Below are positions 23,221 through 35,129 of a stretch of DNA of 64,000 nucleotides, piece after piece. How positions within the stretch are numbered: position 1 is the stretch's first letter; every line of letters begins with the position of its first letter. The notes under the pieces were generated by a model. That model was not told the origin of the DNA and ran no database searches. It saw only the letters and a list, made by a program, of their open reading frames with translations. The DNA lies in contig OX421508.1 in NCBI GenBank assembly GCA_949126835.1, forward strand, positions 12,087,994 through 12,151,993, given 5' to 3'. A program made the translations under genes and the position numbers. This DNA is from Anisus vortex (Eukaryota > Mollusca > Gastropoda > Planorbidae).

Positions 23221-24180
23221 ATTCATAATAATAATAATAATAATGAAGCTTATATAGCGCATATCCCGCAATCAGTTCTATGCGCTTAACAATTACATTT
23301 ACAATTAACGATGATAACAATAACAGACAAATGTTTAAAAATGTAAGTGGGCTAGGAGTCAATAATAAACAGGCGAGTCTTGAGTCCGGTTTTGAAAATG
23401 TTAAAGTTCGAGCTTTGTCGCAGCTGGAGTAGCAGGGTGTTCCATGCGGAGGGGCCGGAGTAGGTGAAGGCCCGCTGACCAGCGGTCACGAGTTTTGTCC
23501 GCGGGATCGTCAAATTGAGTTTGTGAGCAGCCGATCGAAGTGGGCGTGGTTTTGTATATATTTCCAGACAGGAAATTAGGTAGTCCGGGGCAGAGTCATT
23601 GAGGCATTTCATTTATAGCATAGAGATGCGAGTTTATATAAAATCCTATTTTGAATAGGGAGCCAGTGAAAAGAGTAGAGCAGAGGTGAAATGTGGTCGG
23701 ACTTCTTCTTCTTTAGGACTAGTCTGGCAGCGCAGTTTTGGACGCGTTGGAGTCCTTGAATGGAAGCGGCAGGAAGGCCGGCCAGAAGAGAGTTACAGTA
23801 GTCCAAACGAGAGAAGAGGAGAGTGATGACGAGCTTGGTACAAGCTTCCGGAGTGAGGTAGCGACAGATAGTGGCAATACGTCGCAGGTGAAAAACAGGT
23901 TTTGATCAGGAAGGAGATGTGGGGTTGCATGGACAGAGTGGAGTCCAGAAACATGCCGAGGCTCTTTACCGTTGAGGAGAAGGGCACAGTAGCGTCACCT
24001 AACTGGAGGTCAGTCACGCTGAGGGAAGCAAGCTTCTGTCTCGTTCCTACGAGTAGGGCTTCGGTCTTCTCGCTGTTGAGCTTCAACTTGTTTTCTGTCA
24101 TCCAGTTCTTGATGTCCAGGAAACAACAGGAGATAGAAGCAAGGAGCTCGTCGATGTCCTCAGGCTATTGATAACGGCAA
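23221..24180 (-). mobile_element. Truncated CR1/L2-like LINE, minus strand
   Basis: Three minus frames follow one another and together represent the C-terminal third of a LINE ORF2. 23793-24101 has KLKLNSEKTEALLVGTRQKL, the region after the polymerase core. 23609-23806 has GLQRVQNCAARLVL and WLPIQNRILYKLA. 23352-23612 has KCLNDSAPDYLISCL and VTAGQRAFTYSGPSAWNTLL. Frame changes between the pieces show decay. The 3' end has GCGCTATATAAGCTTCATTA and an (ATT)n tail at 23227-23246, the usual end of these LINEs. It lies inside the long-TIR element. Confidence 0.82.
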
Positions 24181-24394
24181 AGTGGTGCTCACCTCGGCTG
24201 TATTCAATATGTGGTGCAACATATTTGTCAGACACGGGTAAAATAATAATATTAAATAAAAAAACGCATATTTTAAGTCTACAAATAAAACAAAACGGCT
24301 CTCCGATTGGATTTATATGTTAAAATTCACTCAAGCACATTTGAAAATTAACAAAAAAAATCAATTCAACTGCCTACCAAGCTTCGATTCTTAA

Positions 24395-24540
24395 TTTCGG
24401 ACTAATAATTTCCTACTTTATTTTAATATTATATATATATAAGAATAGTGATAGTGGTCAGGAAAACATTACAATTGTAATCTATGGTAAAAAATAATCA
24501 AAGTAACCTGGCGTGAGTTAAATTTCAACTGTATCACAGA
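24395..24540 (+). repeat. Dispersed repeat, copy 2
   Basis: Second copy of the repeat at 19890-20050, same orientation, with several substitutions. Confidence 0.75.
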
Positions 24541-25647
24541 TAGGACTTCTTTAATGCAAAAAAAAACAACTGAGTCATCCATTTTACTGAGACGGTGTAT
24601 GCATCCTGGATGAGTGAAGAAAGCTGTCATGCATCTACTAAATATAAATATCGTGCCACAATTCCACCAAACCGCAGTAACTTAACATTATTTAAAATAC
24701 TAATACAAGTTCAAGACTAGACTCATACCACAGATGAGCGTAGGATGCAACAATCTTCTTTAGCAGGCCAAAGCCCTGCATGGGCTGTAGTGCCACAGGG
24801 ATGGATGGATAGATTTTAAATATTCAATAATCATATAATAGAAAACGAACAAAGTTTGTATAAAAATTGAATTGTTTAACCATAAAAATAATATCTCTCC
24901 ATGCTTTTCGCTAACACCATGTTTTAAGTACAAAATGGCCACCATTTTGTTTATTTTTCTCGTACCACATATCCTAGGCCTTATGACCTAAGGATGCAAA
25001 ATGATTAATTTTTTTGTGAAATTAACAACAAAACACAACACAAATTATGACATTTCAAGTTTTATAAGTTTATTTTTCATAAAAATATTTTTAAAAAAAA
25101 AACAATATTGTAAGTTTTTATAATATTTTGCAGCTGTTTAGTCTCATGTATTTTTTGACAGAAGGAATTTCTCAATCTTAAAATTATTAATTATAAAACA
25201 TTGGAAAATAGACTGACTTTCTAACCTTCAGATTCGGATTCCTCAGTATCTAGGCTTTAAAAGATAATACAGGGACAAAGCTTAAAATACTTTTTTTTTA
25301 AAAAGGGAACTTTTTAAATCCTTATTGTGAAACCTGCCTTAAACGGTTAAACCCCTCGAACGCTACATAATCAACAGACACCATTTCCAGATTTCATTTA
25401 GAAATTTGAAAATCACCAGGAATAAGTAAAGCCGAAATATAACATTTTTAATGTATAACATTCATAAACATGTTTATTTTCCCTAGGCTAGGCCACCATT
25501 AAAAGAAACAAAAATTGTATCTTTTGAAAAAAACGTGTTTTTAAAAACCCTTATTTTTTACGGCACATGCCTCATCATCATGTGGCTGTGCTGTGGGAGT
25601 AATTTTCCCCTCTGCTGACACTAAATCTAAAACTAGATTTAAAAGTA

Positions 25648-26212
25648 GGGTAATTCTTTACCTGGGTTAGCCCGAGAGTTTTTGGGTGTTATAGTGTTAT
25701 AGAAAAGATTTTCAAATATCCATGCCGAATTCGCAAGAATCAAGTCTCGGAATGTCGTGCGAATGATATTTAGTCTTACAAAAAAGAAAACAAAACATTT
25801 TAAAATGCGATTTTTTTTCTATCAATATAGCATAAATAGCATGCCATTTTGTTATCTTTGGCACAGGAGAAAAGCTACCATCCCTAACCTATAATAAACT
25901 ACCTGATACTAACCATGTGCTATTAAAATGAATGAAATTTTAATAGCGCTTGTGTATCGGTTAGTTTATATAGGTTAGGGATGGAAACCCTGTGACATCA
26001 ATGGGCTCAATAGGTGAAATGCTATATTTTATGCTATATTCATAGTAAAAAATCGCGTTTAAAAATAATTTTTTTAAGTCTAAATATCGTTTGCAAGACA
26101 TTTATTGACTTGATTTGTGCGAGTTAACCTAGATATAGGCAAGAAGCTTTACAAATCTTTCACAAAGAACCAAAAAATTCGTGGGCTAACGCAGGTAAAG
26201 AATTACCTTAAG
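25648..26212. mobile_element. Fold-back element: near-complete 565-bp palindrome
   Basis: GGTAATTCTTTACCTG at the left end matches, inverted, CAGGTAAAGAATTACC at the right. The pairing continues inward through GTTAGCCC, an AAATGCGATTTTTT patch and CCATCCCTAACCTATA to the centre near 25932 (ATTAAAAT ... ATTTTAAT). The arms are about 280 bp with moderate mismatch. It is non-coding. Confidence 0.75.
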
Positions 26213-26327
26213 TGGTTTTTTTTTTTTATATAGACCTTTTTACTTTGACCCCGGAAAAGGGGCTTGGCCTTGAGACTCACTGACATATATTTCTTTTGGG
26301 GGCACAAAGAATTTTTGTTTCTTCTTC

Positions 26328-26432
26328 CAGACATGCCTACCCCTAAGGACTAAAAAGAGGAACCATCTTGATGAAAAAGAGGATTTTTCATCAAAAAAGC
26401 GGAACACTCTTTATCTGACAATCTTTTATAAC

Positions 26433-26464
<32 letters not shown>

Positions 26465-27045
26465 AAAAGAAAAAAAAAAAAAAAAAAAAAAAAAAAGGCT
26501 AAAATCTAGGCCTATTATTAGATTTAAAATGTAGGTAGGCTTACGTTTCACAGACAATTCGCAATGGATCTAGATCTAGTACTATACTAGTAGGCCTACA
26601 AAGAACATTAAATTCACATTTGCTGAATAAACTCCTCTGAATATTCCTTCCAATAACACTGAATTAGTTTGTTTTACAATTTGAACAAGTCATATTTAAA
26701 CTTTCTGAGCCAGGACGTTTAGACATTTTCACAATCTTAGCAATACAGTAAAGGAAAAGAATATTAATTGCCAAACACGAGTAATACCGCAAAAAACGTT
26801 AGAAAAGCCCACAATATCTCTTTTAATAAACCCAGAAAACCCAAGTAATGATAATTATAGCATTGCGACTTTTTTGTGCCTTTGTTTTATCAACCTAGAC
26901 TAAGACTATATTTCAACCCATGAAAAACCCAAACTTTCCAATTTGGCGTAACAAAACTAGTAAAAAGCGTAACGGCGTAACAAAGTGTGTTTTTTAATCA
27001 AAAAGCGGAACAAATACGCCAAAAGCGGAACGGTAGGCATGTCTG
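26328..27045. mobile_element. TIR element, CAGACATGCCTACC ends, 6-bp TSD
   Basis: Perfect 14-bp inverted ends CAGACATGCCTACC / GGTAGGCATGTCTG flanked by TTCTTC on both sides (26322-26327, 27046-27051). The 718-bp interior includes the poly-A tract and AAAAGCGGAACA repeats near both ends. It is related by its tips to the element at 27383-31398. hAT-type groups with 6-bp duplications are one candidate. Confidence 0.7.
26429..26496. repeat. Poly(A) tract with rare G
   Basis: Nearly 70 bases of A interrupted only by two single G residues; a simple low-complexity run. Confidence 0.95.
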
Positions 27046-28390
27046 TTCTTCCCATAAAGTATTTTACTAAAGGCGTTGGGTTTTTTTAATGTTTTTATTA
27101 TAGTAGATTTTTAATTTTAGACCATAAAAACACATGGAAACCTTTTTATACTAAGAACATAGGAAGGGAATTGTTAAAAAATAACATTTAGAGCTTCTTT
27201 TTGTTATGAGAACAAAAATTTTTTGACCTGGACTCTATGCTTTAAACCTTAATATTATGGTCGATTCTACTGTGATCGCTGAGTCATTACTTTTTGTTCG
27301 AGTTTCTTCAATGTAAAGTAAAAAAAAAATAACGTTTAGAACTAGTTTTGTATCAAAAAAATAATAATTAGGCCTAGATCTACAGACCTGCCTACCCCCC
27401 ACTGGACCCATGAGGAAGACAGAGGCTAGTTATGTGGGAGATTTTCTAACTGATGAGGAAGATTTAGAGCAGCGTAACAAAAATACATAATAAAAATTTT
27501 AATCATACTATACACAAACTATTGTGACAGAGACTATTATTAATGAAATCCAATATTACCATATGAATAAGTACTAATGTAGAGATGTGAAAGAAAGAGA
27601 TCATTGGTCTTATTAAATACTACTCTTTAATTATTCTGTTTATTAAAAAAGAGGGCTCTTTATTTATTTAAAGGCCTATTATCTTTTTTTGAGGTTAGCC
27701 ATAGGCTAATTATGTGACTTGAAATTTTCAAAATAAATGTTAACAATTGAGATATTTACCAATAGAAGGATATTAAAGAGAGGACTCCATTCGTATATCA
27801 TTTATTAAAATTGGATAACAATGAAATAAAGTTGTGAACTTTTAAGAGAAAAAAATCTGAGTAACAAAGATTCTTTGAAAGATGAACAGCTGAAACTGAT
27901 ATATAAGGGTTAAAATTATCTATGTTACCTCCCTTGCTAACCTAACTTCTTAAGTACATTTTAATTAATTAGTTAGAAGCTTTTAGCATCCCTATTATAA
28001 TATAAATGTACAATTTTAGTTAGTTTAGATGTTTATCTACAAAACAGAAATGTTTTGTACCCGTAGTTTATTAATTTACTGCTAAACACAATGTGTAAAT
28101 TCAGTGGCTAAAAATCTTTAAACCCCAAGGGTAAACTAAAAAGGGTATATAAGAGTCTAGTACTGCTTGACAATCCAATCTAGTGCGAATTTATCAACCG
28201 ATTTAATAGAACATGTGCTGTGCACACTTTGGGGACAGGACCAAAACGTGGTAGGCTAAATACCATTACCATCTCCAAACACAAAGCAAGACAAGACAAG
28301 AGAGGCTTACCTTATGTAATTAACACATAGGAGGGGTGGAGAAGTTAGCAAGGAAAGCAGAGGAGACAAGATAGGCTTTCCTTAATAATA

Positions 28391-31161
28391 CAGGGTTCTT
28401 ACTCTTTTCAGAAAATGAAATTCCAGACTTTTTTCAGACTTTCACCAAAAATTTCAGACTTTTAAAAAAAGACCAAGGTCCTTAATACACAAGTAGTATA
28501 TAGACACTAAAAATAATTGCTATCTATAAAATGAAAAAAGCAAAATAACAATACTGTATAAAAGCACCATTAAGCTTATCTCTTTCTTTCTATGATGGTT
28601 TTGAATTACAGAAATTCTAAAAACAAGTACCATGAATACTGTTACTGAACATGAAGTAATAAACTCAGTAGAAATAATAAAAGCATGTGAAATTATGTCC
28701 TACCAATTAAAACTAAGGAAAAAAATATAATAGTAATCATTTAATACAATTATTTAAGCCAGCTATACTAAAGTTTCTATATTTATAGCTTCCATTTATA
28801 GCATATAAAATAAACTTCAATAGATTAACGGTCAAGAAAGCACTATAGCGTACGTTAATAAGCCTACTGTAACTGTAAGGTCGACGTAAGATCTAGATGT
28901 AGGCTCAATTGGGGAGACAAAAATCAAAGAAGGTGCAACCAGTAGAGTAGGCTAATTCTGAACTGTCACACTGGTGCATATAATTTCTCCCTATACCTAG
29001 TAGGCATAAAGTAAAGTGGTGGAGGAGGTCTGAACAAGATTAGGTGAACTTCGGACAGCCTGTAACTAACAATAGGTGAAAGGAAGCCGGCTGGTCCAGC
29101 GGTTAGTTCACCGCACTGTCAACCAAAAACCAACTGACAGGTCGCGGGTTCTATCCCCGCCACCGACTGATCCCTGTCGCCCTGCAGGAGTTTTGGGCCT
29201 AGTGAAGGTAATAATCTTCTACCAGAAGGAACGTCTGTAAACTTAGCGGTGTAGCTTACTTACAGGCAAAGACTAAAGCCTAATTGTTACTAACTGACTA
29301 GAACTTCAAGTAGAAGTGTGATCCTATCGGGAATTTTTTTTCCCTTATTTAGGCCTAATAGGCTATAAACTTAAAATTATTTAAATGCTTCTGGTAAATT
29401 TGTAATGATTTTATATTTAGCCAATTTATGTCTAAAACATAATATCTAATCAGATATTTTCAGCATTGTGCGCATTTCATCTTCATCAATTTATCGGATG
29501 ATAAAATGACTTAGTTTTGTCATTAGTCTGATTAGACCTACGCCCGCCGACTACATCGCGGCTTAAATTTGAACCCAAATTGTCCGCGAAAAACCTGCAT
29601 GTGCCACTCAAAAATAAAAATTCCATTACAATATTATGTTCAGCTCATTGTCTACCGCATTTTCTAATTAGGTCTACTGTTTTAAAATTGTGCGCATAAT
29701 TGATAAAACGACATACGGCGGACATCGCAAATGGCTCGTCTCGTAGTGCTAGGCATGAACCAGGCTAAATACTGGAATTGTTACTAGGCCTTCCTACATG
29801 ATATAAAATAGTTTCTTAAATATCACCATTTTCTTTTTTAACTAATAAGAAATGGCCTTTTCCTGTGCATTTTGATCAAGGGCATTAATATATTCCAAAA
29901 TAAATTAAATCAGCAAAATGTGTCGGGACTCCATGTAGCCAAGACTATTGGCGCTATAGAGTAACCTAAGCAGGCCTTTTACATATTGGTCGCAAAAACG
30001 AGCATACGATCATAAAAGAATTGAAAATGTATAGTTAAGGCCTATAGCCTATCTTAACTATTGGCCTAAGCTTGTAGTAATTTAAGATAACGAACCAAAA
30101 TTTTTTTTTTTACAAAGACCGTGTTTAGCAGACTGAGTCCGGTGCTTAACTTTTACACATCCGATCGGTTGATCGTCAAATTTTATGACATTTTAGGAGG
30201 AATACATATACAGTATACCCTCACCTACCCGGGTCCCCGCATAATCGCGGGTTTGACTCTTAAATTAACCCTATCGCATCGTATGCCCAGTATACCGGGC
30301 TAGCATCCTAACTTCATAAAAACGAATGCCCGGTAAAACGGGTTTTAAATTTGTTCTATTTTTTTGTCAATTCTAATACATATAGGCCTACATTATTATG
30401 TTGTCCGCATAGAAAATGACTTTTCGGTACAGTAACACAGTATAGGTAACTATGCTATGCGGGGTTAGGCTATGTGTAGGCCTAGGCCTACTGTCCCCCT
30501 ATCTATAATAATGTTTCTTTTTTATTAAAATAAAATAGGCCTATTGTTGCAAAACCAAATTAAAATGTGTTTACATTATCATTACTACATTAGTGAAATA
30601 CATAACTGCATGCAATATTAGGCTACTACATTATTTAGGCCTACTGTATTAATGAGTAAGCGTGTGTTTAGAAAGTGTTTGGGAAGCATTTAGTACCGTA
30701 TATAATCTCATACATAGGCGTTTTAAAACCGCATACACTATTCACGTTTTTTCGCATTTTGTGGGGAGGTAAAGGTATTTTTTTGATAACTTTTTGACCT
30801 TTCAAAAGGCTGCGGGAACTTCTCTTTATAACACTTACTAAACCCAACGCGACAACTCGCAAACGCGGAGAGGGGCGGAGTCTGCTATCGTTTGGTACCG
30901 TAGTTGACACTCACAAACATCATGCTGCTTACGTTTTTATTTGAGCCAAAAATTAAGAGGGAGGGGGAAGGAAGAAGGTTGGATACAAAAAGACTTGTTG
31001 GTTACATAAAGACTCAAGAACCGTTATTTTTTCGATTCCAGACAGTTACCCTTAAAATTTCAGACTTTTTAAAGACAAAAAAGAACATTTAAGACTTTTG
31101 AGGGTCTGGAAAACCAAAATCGGATTTTTCAGACTTTTTCCTGACTTGCGTACGAACTCTG
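28391..31161. mobile_element. Pair of hAT-like ends nested in the CAGACC element
   Basis: The left end CAGGGTTCTTACTCTTTTCA is followed by several TTTCAGACTTT units. The right end, on the minus strand, reads CAGAGTTCGTACGCAAGTCA followed by AAAGTCTG units. Both look like tips of one hAT family, inverted relative to each other. Flanking octamers do not match, so they may be ends of one decayed element or of two. The interior has a SINE and no transposase. Confidence 0.45.
29086..29300 (+). mobile_element. tRNA-derived SINE, plus-strand copy
   Basis: The head at 29086-29166 reads GCCGGCTGGTCCAGCGGTTA (A box TGGTCCAGCGG) and GCGGGTTCTATCCCCGC (B box inside a T-arm-like hairpin), an internal RNA polymerase III promoter. 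The body continues TTTTGGGCCTAGTGAAGGTA and ATAATCTTCTACCAGAAGG. The same head and body occur inverted at 12740-12912, and body-only traces occur at 48985-49040. Confidence 0.85.
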
Positions 31162-31499
31162 ATAATATTATACAGGAGAAGTGAGAATGTTTGCAAAAAA
31201 AGCGGAATTATTAGTACTGGGTATTTGGAGACGTGTGTTGGAAAAGGAAAAAAATTAGGCCAGCTCAATTACTCAAAAACTGAAACGACCAAAACTTCTA
31301 ACAAAAATGCAGACGTATTTTAAAGGTGTGCGTAAAAGCGGAAAACAGGGTTCAAATGCGTAGAACTCTCGCACAATGCGGGAGAGTAGGCAGGTCTGGA
31401 TCTATAATGTTTATATTACTGTCGGCTATTCAAGCTATTGCTTAACTTAGCCCTAGACCTAGATCGCTCGTTTTGATTAATAAAAAGGAAATATAATTC

Positions 31500-32900
31500 T
31501 AGATAGGCCTATATTTTATGTTTGGTAGAGACAGAGGCAAGAGCTGATGCATCTTCACGAATATAAAAACCATAGCCATAGCAAACATTATGTTAAACTT
31601 AAAAAAAAAATTGTTCGTGGGAAGAGGCTAATATATATACTAATATAGGCCTAGGCTATGTCGTATAGTCGGGCCTATGACCGTATGTCAGCGTAGGCCT
31701 ATGTTTTCCATATTGAATATGATAGGCCTATAGATATTCATATATATATTGTCCTTGTCATTGTGCATGAAATATTATTCAATAATTTTAATAGGCTTAT
31801 AACTAAAAATTCATGAAGAAAACACGCATCAGTTTGCAAATATCAAATATATAGCATATAGCCTACATTCATATTTGCTTAATTATTTCATGCAATCGGT
31901 TAATCACCACTTTTCTATAAATCAAATAAATGATACGACTATATATATAAATAATGTGACATAGGCCTACTATATTCTATATCATATAATTTGGCATAGC
32001 CCTATGCCTTAGCCTTATGGCCCTATTATATGGCATATAGAATATAGGTTACATTTATATAAGTATAAGCAAAGGTCTTTTTTTCTATATTTAATATTGT
32101 GACATACCAGATAGTTTATTGGTTAATAGGCTTAAATTATTATAGATTAGGCCTAGGCCTATAGCCTATAATATAGATGTAGCCTAAATAGTTTGAGCTT
32201 AAATGGGCTTAAACCGATCCTAGGCCATATAAATAGACTATAATTAATATATAGGCCTACGCTATACTTTTATATAAAGTTAGCTATATGACAGGTCGAT
32301 TCAATAGATAGAGCGATAGGACGATAGGACTATCCTTCATTAAATAATAGGGCCTATAATCCTACATTTTAAATTATATATTAAATTTTATAATTTATAT
32401 TGGTCTATAGTCTATAGCTATGTTCATACTGCTTTGGCTCTATAGTAGTCTATAAGACTATAGGTAGGCCTACTAGGCCTATATTATAGGATAAGCAACT
32501 AGTCTAATTCTAGCCTAATAATAATTAGTAATTAGCCTATACTATTACTAGGCACTATAGGCTAGGTCGCTAGGTTAATTAAGACTTAAATTAAGTTAAA
32601 AAAAAGTAGGCTAAAATTAGGCCTAAAACGATTTATGTTGCAAAATATAAGTATATAAGAAAGTAATGCAAAATAAGTGTTGAGACTTCTACACAAACAA
32701 AGCTTTGTAACTATCTAAAATGCTATTTAGTGTAGCCTATGTTTTATAAGACGAGTTAATGACACATCGATTGCTCGGTAGATTAACTGGGTCTGGGCAC
32801 CGTCTGGGTAACCATAGTCCATAGTTGCCATAGACACTTCGTAAGCCTAGAATCATAGAATGTATAGGCCTAATAAATGTTTTTTTGTTAAAAACTGGTT
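31500..32900. repeat. AT-rich tract dense in TAGGCCTA palindromes
   Basis: About fourteen copies of the octamer TAGGCCTA or one-base variants occur in 1.4 kb, within sequence otherwise almost free of GC. The octamer is also frequent elsewhere (for example 13870, 15600, 15790, 30480). No gene is visible. Confidence 0.7.
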
Positions 32901-33297
32901 CAAAATGTAAAAAAAAAAGTACAGTTCGATCCCTGGCATCTCGGTATAAAGTTGATTAATAGTGGAGAACACGGAGCCCACGAGATATTTTTGTGTGTCA
33001 TATATCAAATTAAAGGTCTACTTGCCCTGATTACAAAACAGTTGGTTTCATTTAACGATTGCATTTCTGTATTTTTTTATTTAATTTTGAAATTTTGTTA
33101 ATTTTGTGTGTTTTGTGAAATGTTTTGTTGTAAATAAAACTTTGTTACGTCCCCTTGTGTTTTTGTTAATGTACCATGATGCTATACTTATCCCATGATG
33201 CTATGCTGTGCACGAGGTCCTAAAAAAAGTGAACCTCCATTTTGTGGCCAAAAAAATATTTTACGCTTTTTTTTAAAATTCTTTATTTGGCTACACC

Positions 33298-33450
33298 TTA
33301 GGTTTAGTAGGTTCAGTAGGAATTAGTAGGGGGTCAGTAGGGGTTAGGGATCGGGGTTAGGGGTCAGGGTTAGGCTTAGGGATCAGGGTTAGGGGTCTCT
33401 AGGGTTAATGTTTAGGGATCAGTAGGGTCAGGGTTAGTTTCTAGGCTAAG
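33298..33450 (+). repeat. Degenerate GGGTTAGG / GGGTCAG tract
   Basis: About 150 bp of irregular units such as GGGGTTAGGGGTCAGGGTTA, similar to but not a clean copy of the animal telomere repeat TTAGGG. Confidence 0.7.
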
Positions 33451-35125
33451 GATGGATTTGTAGTATTTTTATTTTTGAACATTTTTTCTTTAGGCATTTT
33501 TTTTTGGCCAACATGGCATATTGCACGTCACATCGCAAATCCCATAATGCATCATCGAAGGCGACAAGGCATGGCGACATGTCTCCAATGATGTAGTGGA
33601 TTTTTTGTTTTATTTCCCTTTAAAAAGGTATGAAAGTTATCTTTTAATGCTTTTTTAGGTTTTTGAATACATTTTTATATTGGTTCTAAAGATATTTTAC
33701 TGAAAATTAAAACTGCTGGAGCTATTTTAGGTTCGATTAAGAGTGATAGTATTAAAACTTAAGTGACGTCACATTAGGCTACTAAAAAAAACAAAATGGC
33801 GGGTGTCGTTTTAATATTTCATATAAAATCTTCGTTTTTTTTCTTTAAAAAAATTTTTTACACAAAATTTAATCAGCAAAGTATTTTCCGTTGTTCATTA
33901 GATTCTAGACACTAAGCAATAGCTCCAGGCAAAAATTTTCAGTAAAATTTCTTTAGAACACTTAGTTCTGCGTGGGGCCGCTGTCTAAAGTTTTTATGAA
34001 GTCATTATTTTTTTTAATGAACAACTAATATTAATATAATTACGCCTAAAGGTAAAAACCACTAGTCTCACTAGATTAGATTCTAGGCCCTAGGCCTAGG
34101 CCCCCAGTTAAATTTATAACAAAGACAATGAACAAACAGCTGTTTCTTTTTGCCCCCCCACCGAGTGCGCAGACGCAGACCTCGACCGTTTTTTTAGATT
34201 AATTAACAAAATGAAAAAGTATAGATTCTAGACTCTAGGCCCTAGGCCTAGAATAGACCTATTTAGCCGAAAAATTCATTAAAAAAAAAATTGAAATTAG
34301 TCGCAAAAAGCTGTCATGATTCATGATGCTCTAGAAATATGTACAGAAGGACTTACGTGAGTCTAATAAAAATATTTATAGCAATTATACGATCAATAGA
34401 TAAATCCAATCGATCGTAAGCATGGCTGTTGATAGCACTAAAAAGCAAAACAAAGCAAGCATTTATTATATAAGTTCCAACCAACATGGTGTCAACATTT
34501 CCATTTTTTCGTATTAAATAGAACTCTTCTCTCGTGAAGTTTATATCAAGGCAATTCTCAGTTCAGCTCGTTGCCAACTGTGATAGCTTGCGATAAAATA
34601 GTATTTGAAACAGTAGGCCTATTAGTATTAGCTATAGTATCCAAACTTGAAATACTGGTACGTACTGGGATCCTCTGTGAACAACTGAAGAGCTTTGTGA
34701 GGTTCCAAAATCGTTTTAGAAAGGACTGCTGCCACAATTTTTATCTACGTTACAGTATTCTTTAACTAGTTCATGGCGTGGATCATACCGATAACATAAT
34801 AGGCTAGAAAAGTAATATCAGAAGTATTTGATTAACACGTTGCATAGTTCAGATGAAAAATTTATTACCATTTACATCATGTAGACTATTGTAGACGAAA
34901 CACATAGTCCACAAATATCACGAATTCACAAATAATCAAAGTACTATAATAAATCCATGAGTACATTGATCCCAAAAGTATGGCATTCGTTCAGTATAAC
35001 TTGAGCACAATATCTATTAAGAGTCCTTATAAGCTCAGTAGAACTTATAAGGAAAAAACACTTCTCATCTCGAAAATCCAACAAGTACTAACTTCTTGTA
35101 ACAATTATATCTCCTTTATTGTTAA
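33451..35125. other. Gene-free stretch left of the young LTR element
   Basis: Short frames only (for example 34571-34765) without recognisable domains. Confidence 0.45.
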
Positions 35126-35129
35126 CTTA

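Larger units (their letters stand above)
22627..25340. mobile_element. Long-TIR (about 420 bp) DNA element with a LINE inside
   Basis: Left arm about 22627-23045 and right arm about 24925-25340 are inverted copies. Shared phrases include AAGGCAGGTTTCA at the outer tips, TTTCTAACCTTCAGATTCGG against its complement, and AAAATGGCCACC at the inner edges. They are separated by 1.9 kb that contains a truncated LINE and a dispersed repeat. No transposase was seen. Target duplication was not resolved. Confidence 0.65.
27383..31398. mobile_element. TIR element, CAGACCTGCCTAC ends, 6-bp TSD
   Basis: Left end CAGACCTGCCTACCCCCC and right end AGTAGGCAGGTCTG are inverted over 13 bp, with the perfect flanking hexamer GATCTA (27377-27382 and 31399-31404). 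The span is 4.0 kb but the interior includes a second pair of hAT-like ends (28391-31161) and a SINE, so the original element was much shorter. No transposase frame was found. It has the same tip family and duplication length as 26328-27045. Confidence 0.68.

Noticed and set aside
32925..32950. Isolated B-box-like GTTCGATCCCTGG
   Set aside because: No A box or tRNA-like fold was found around it.
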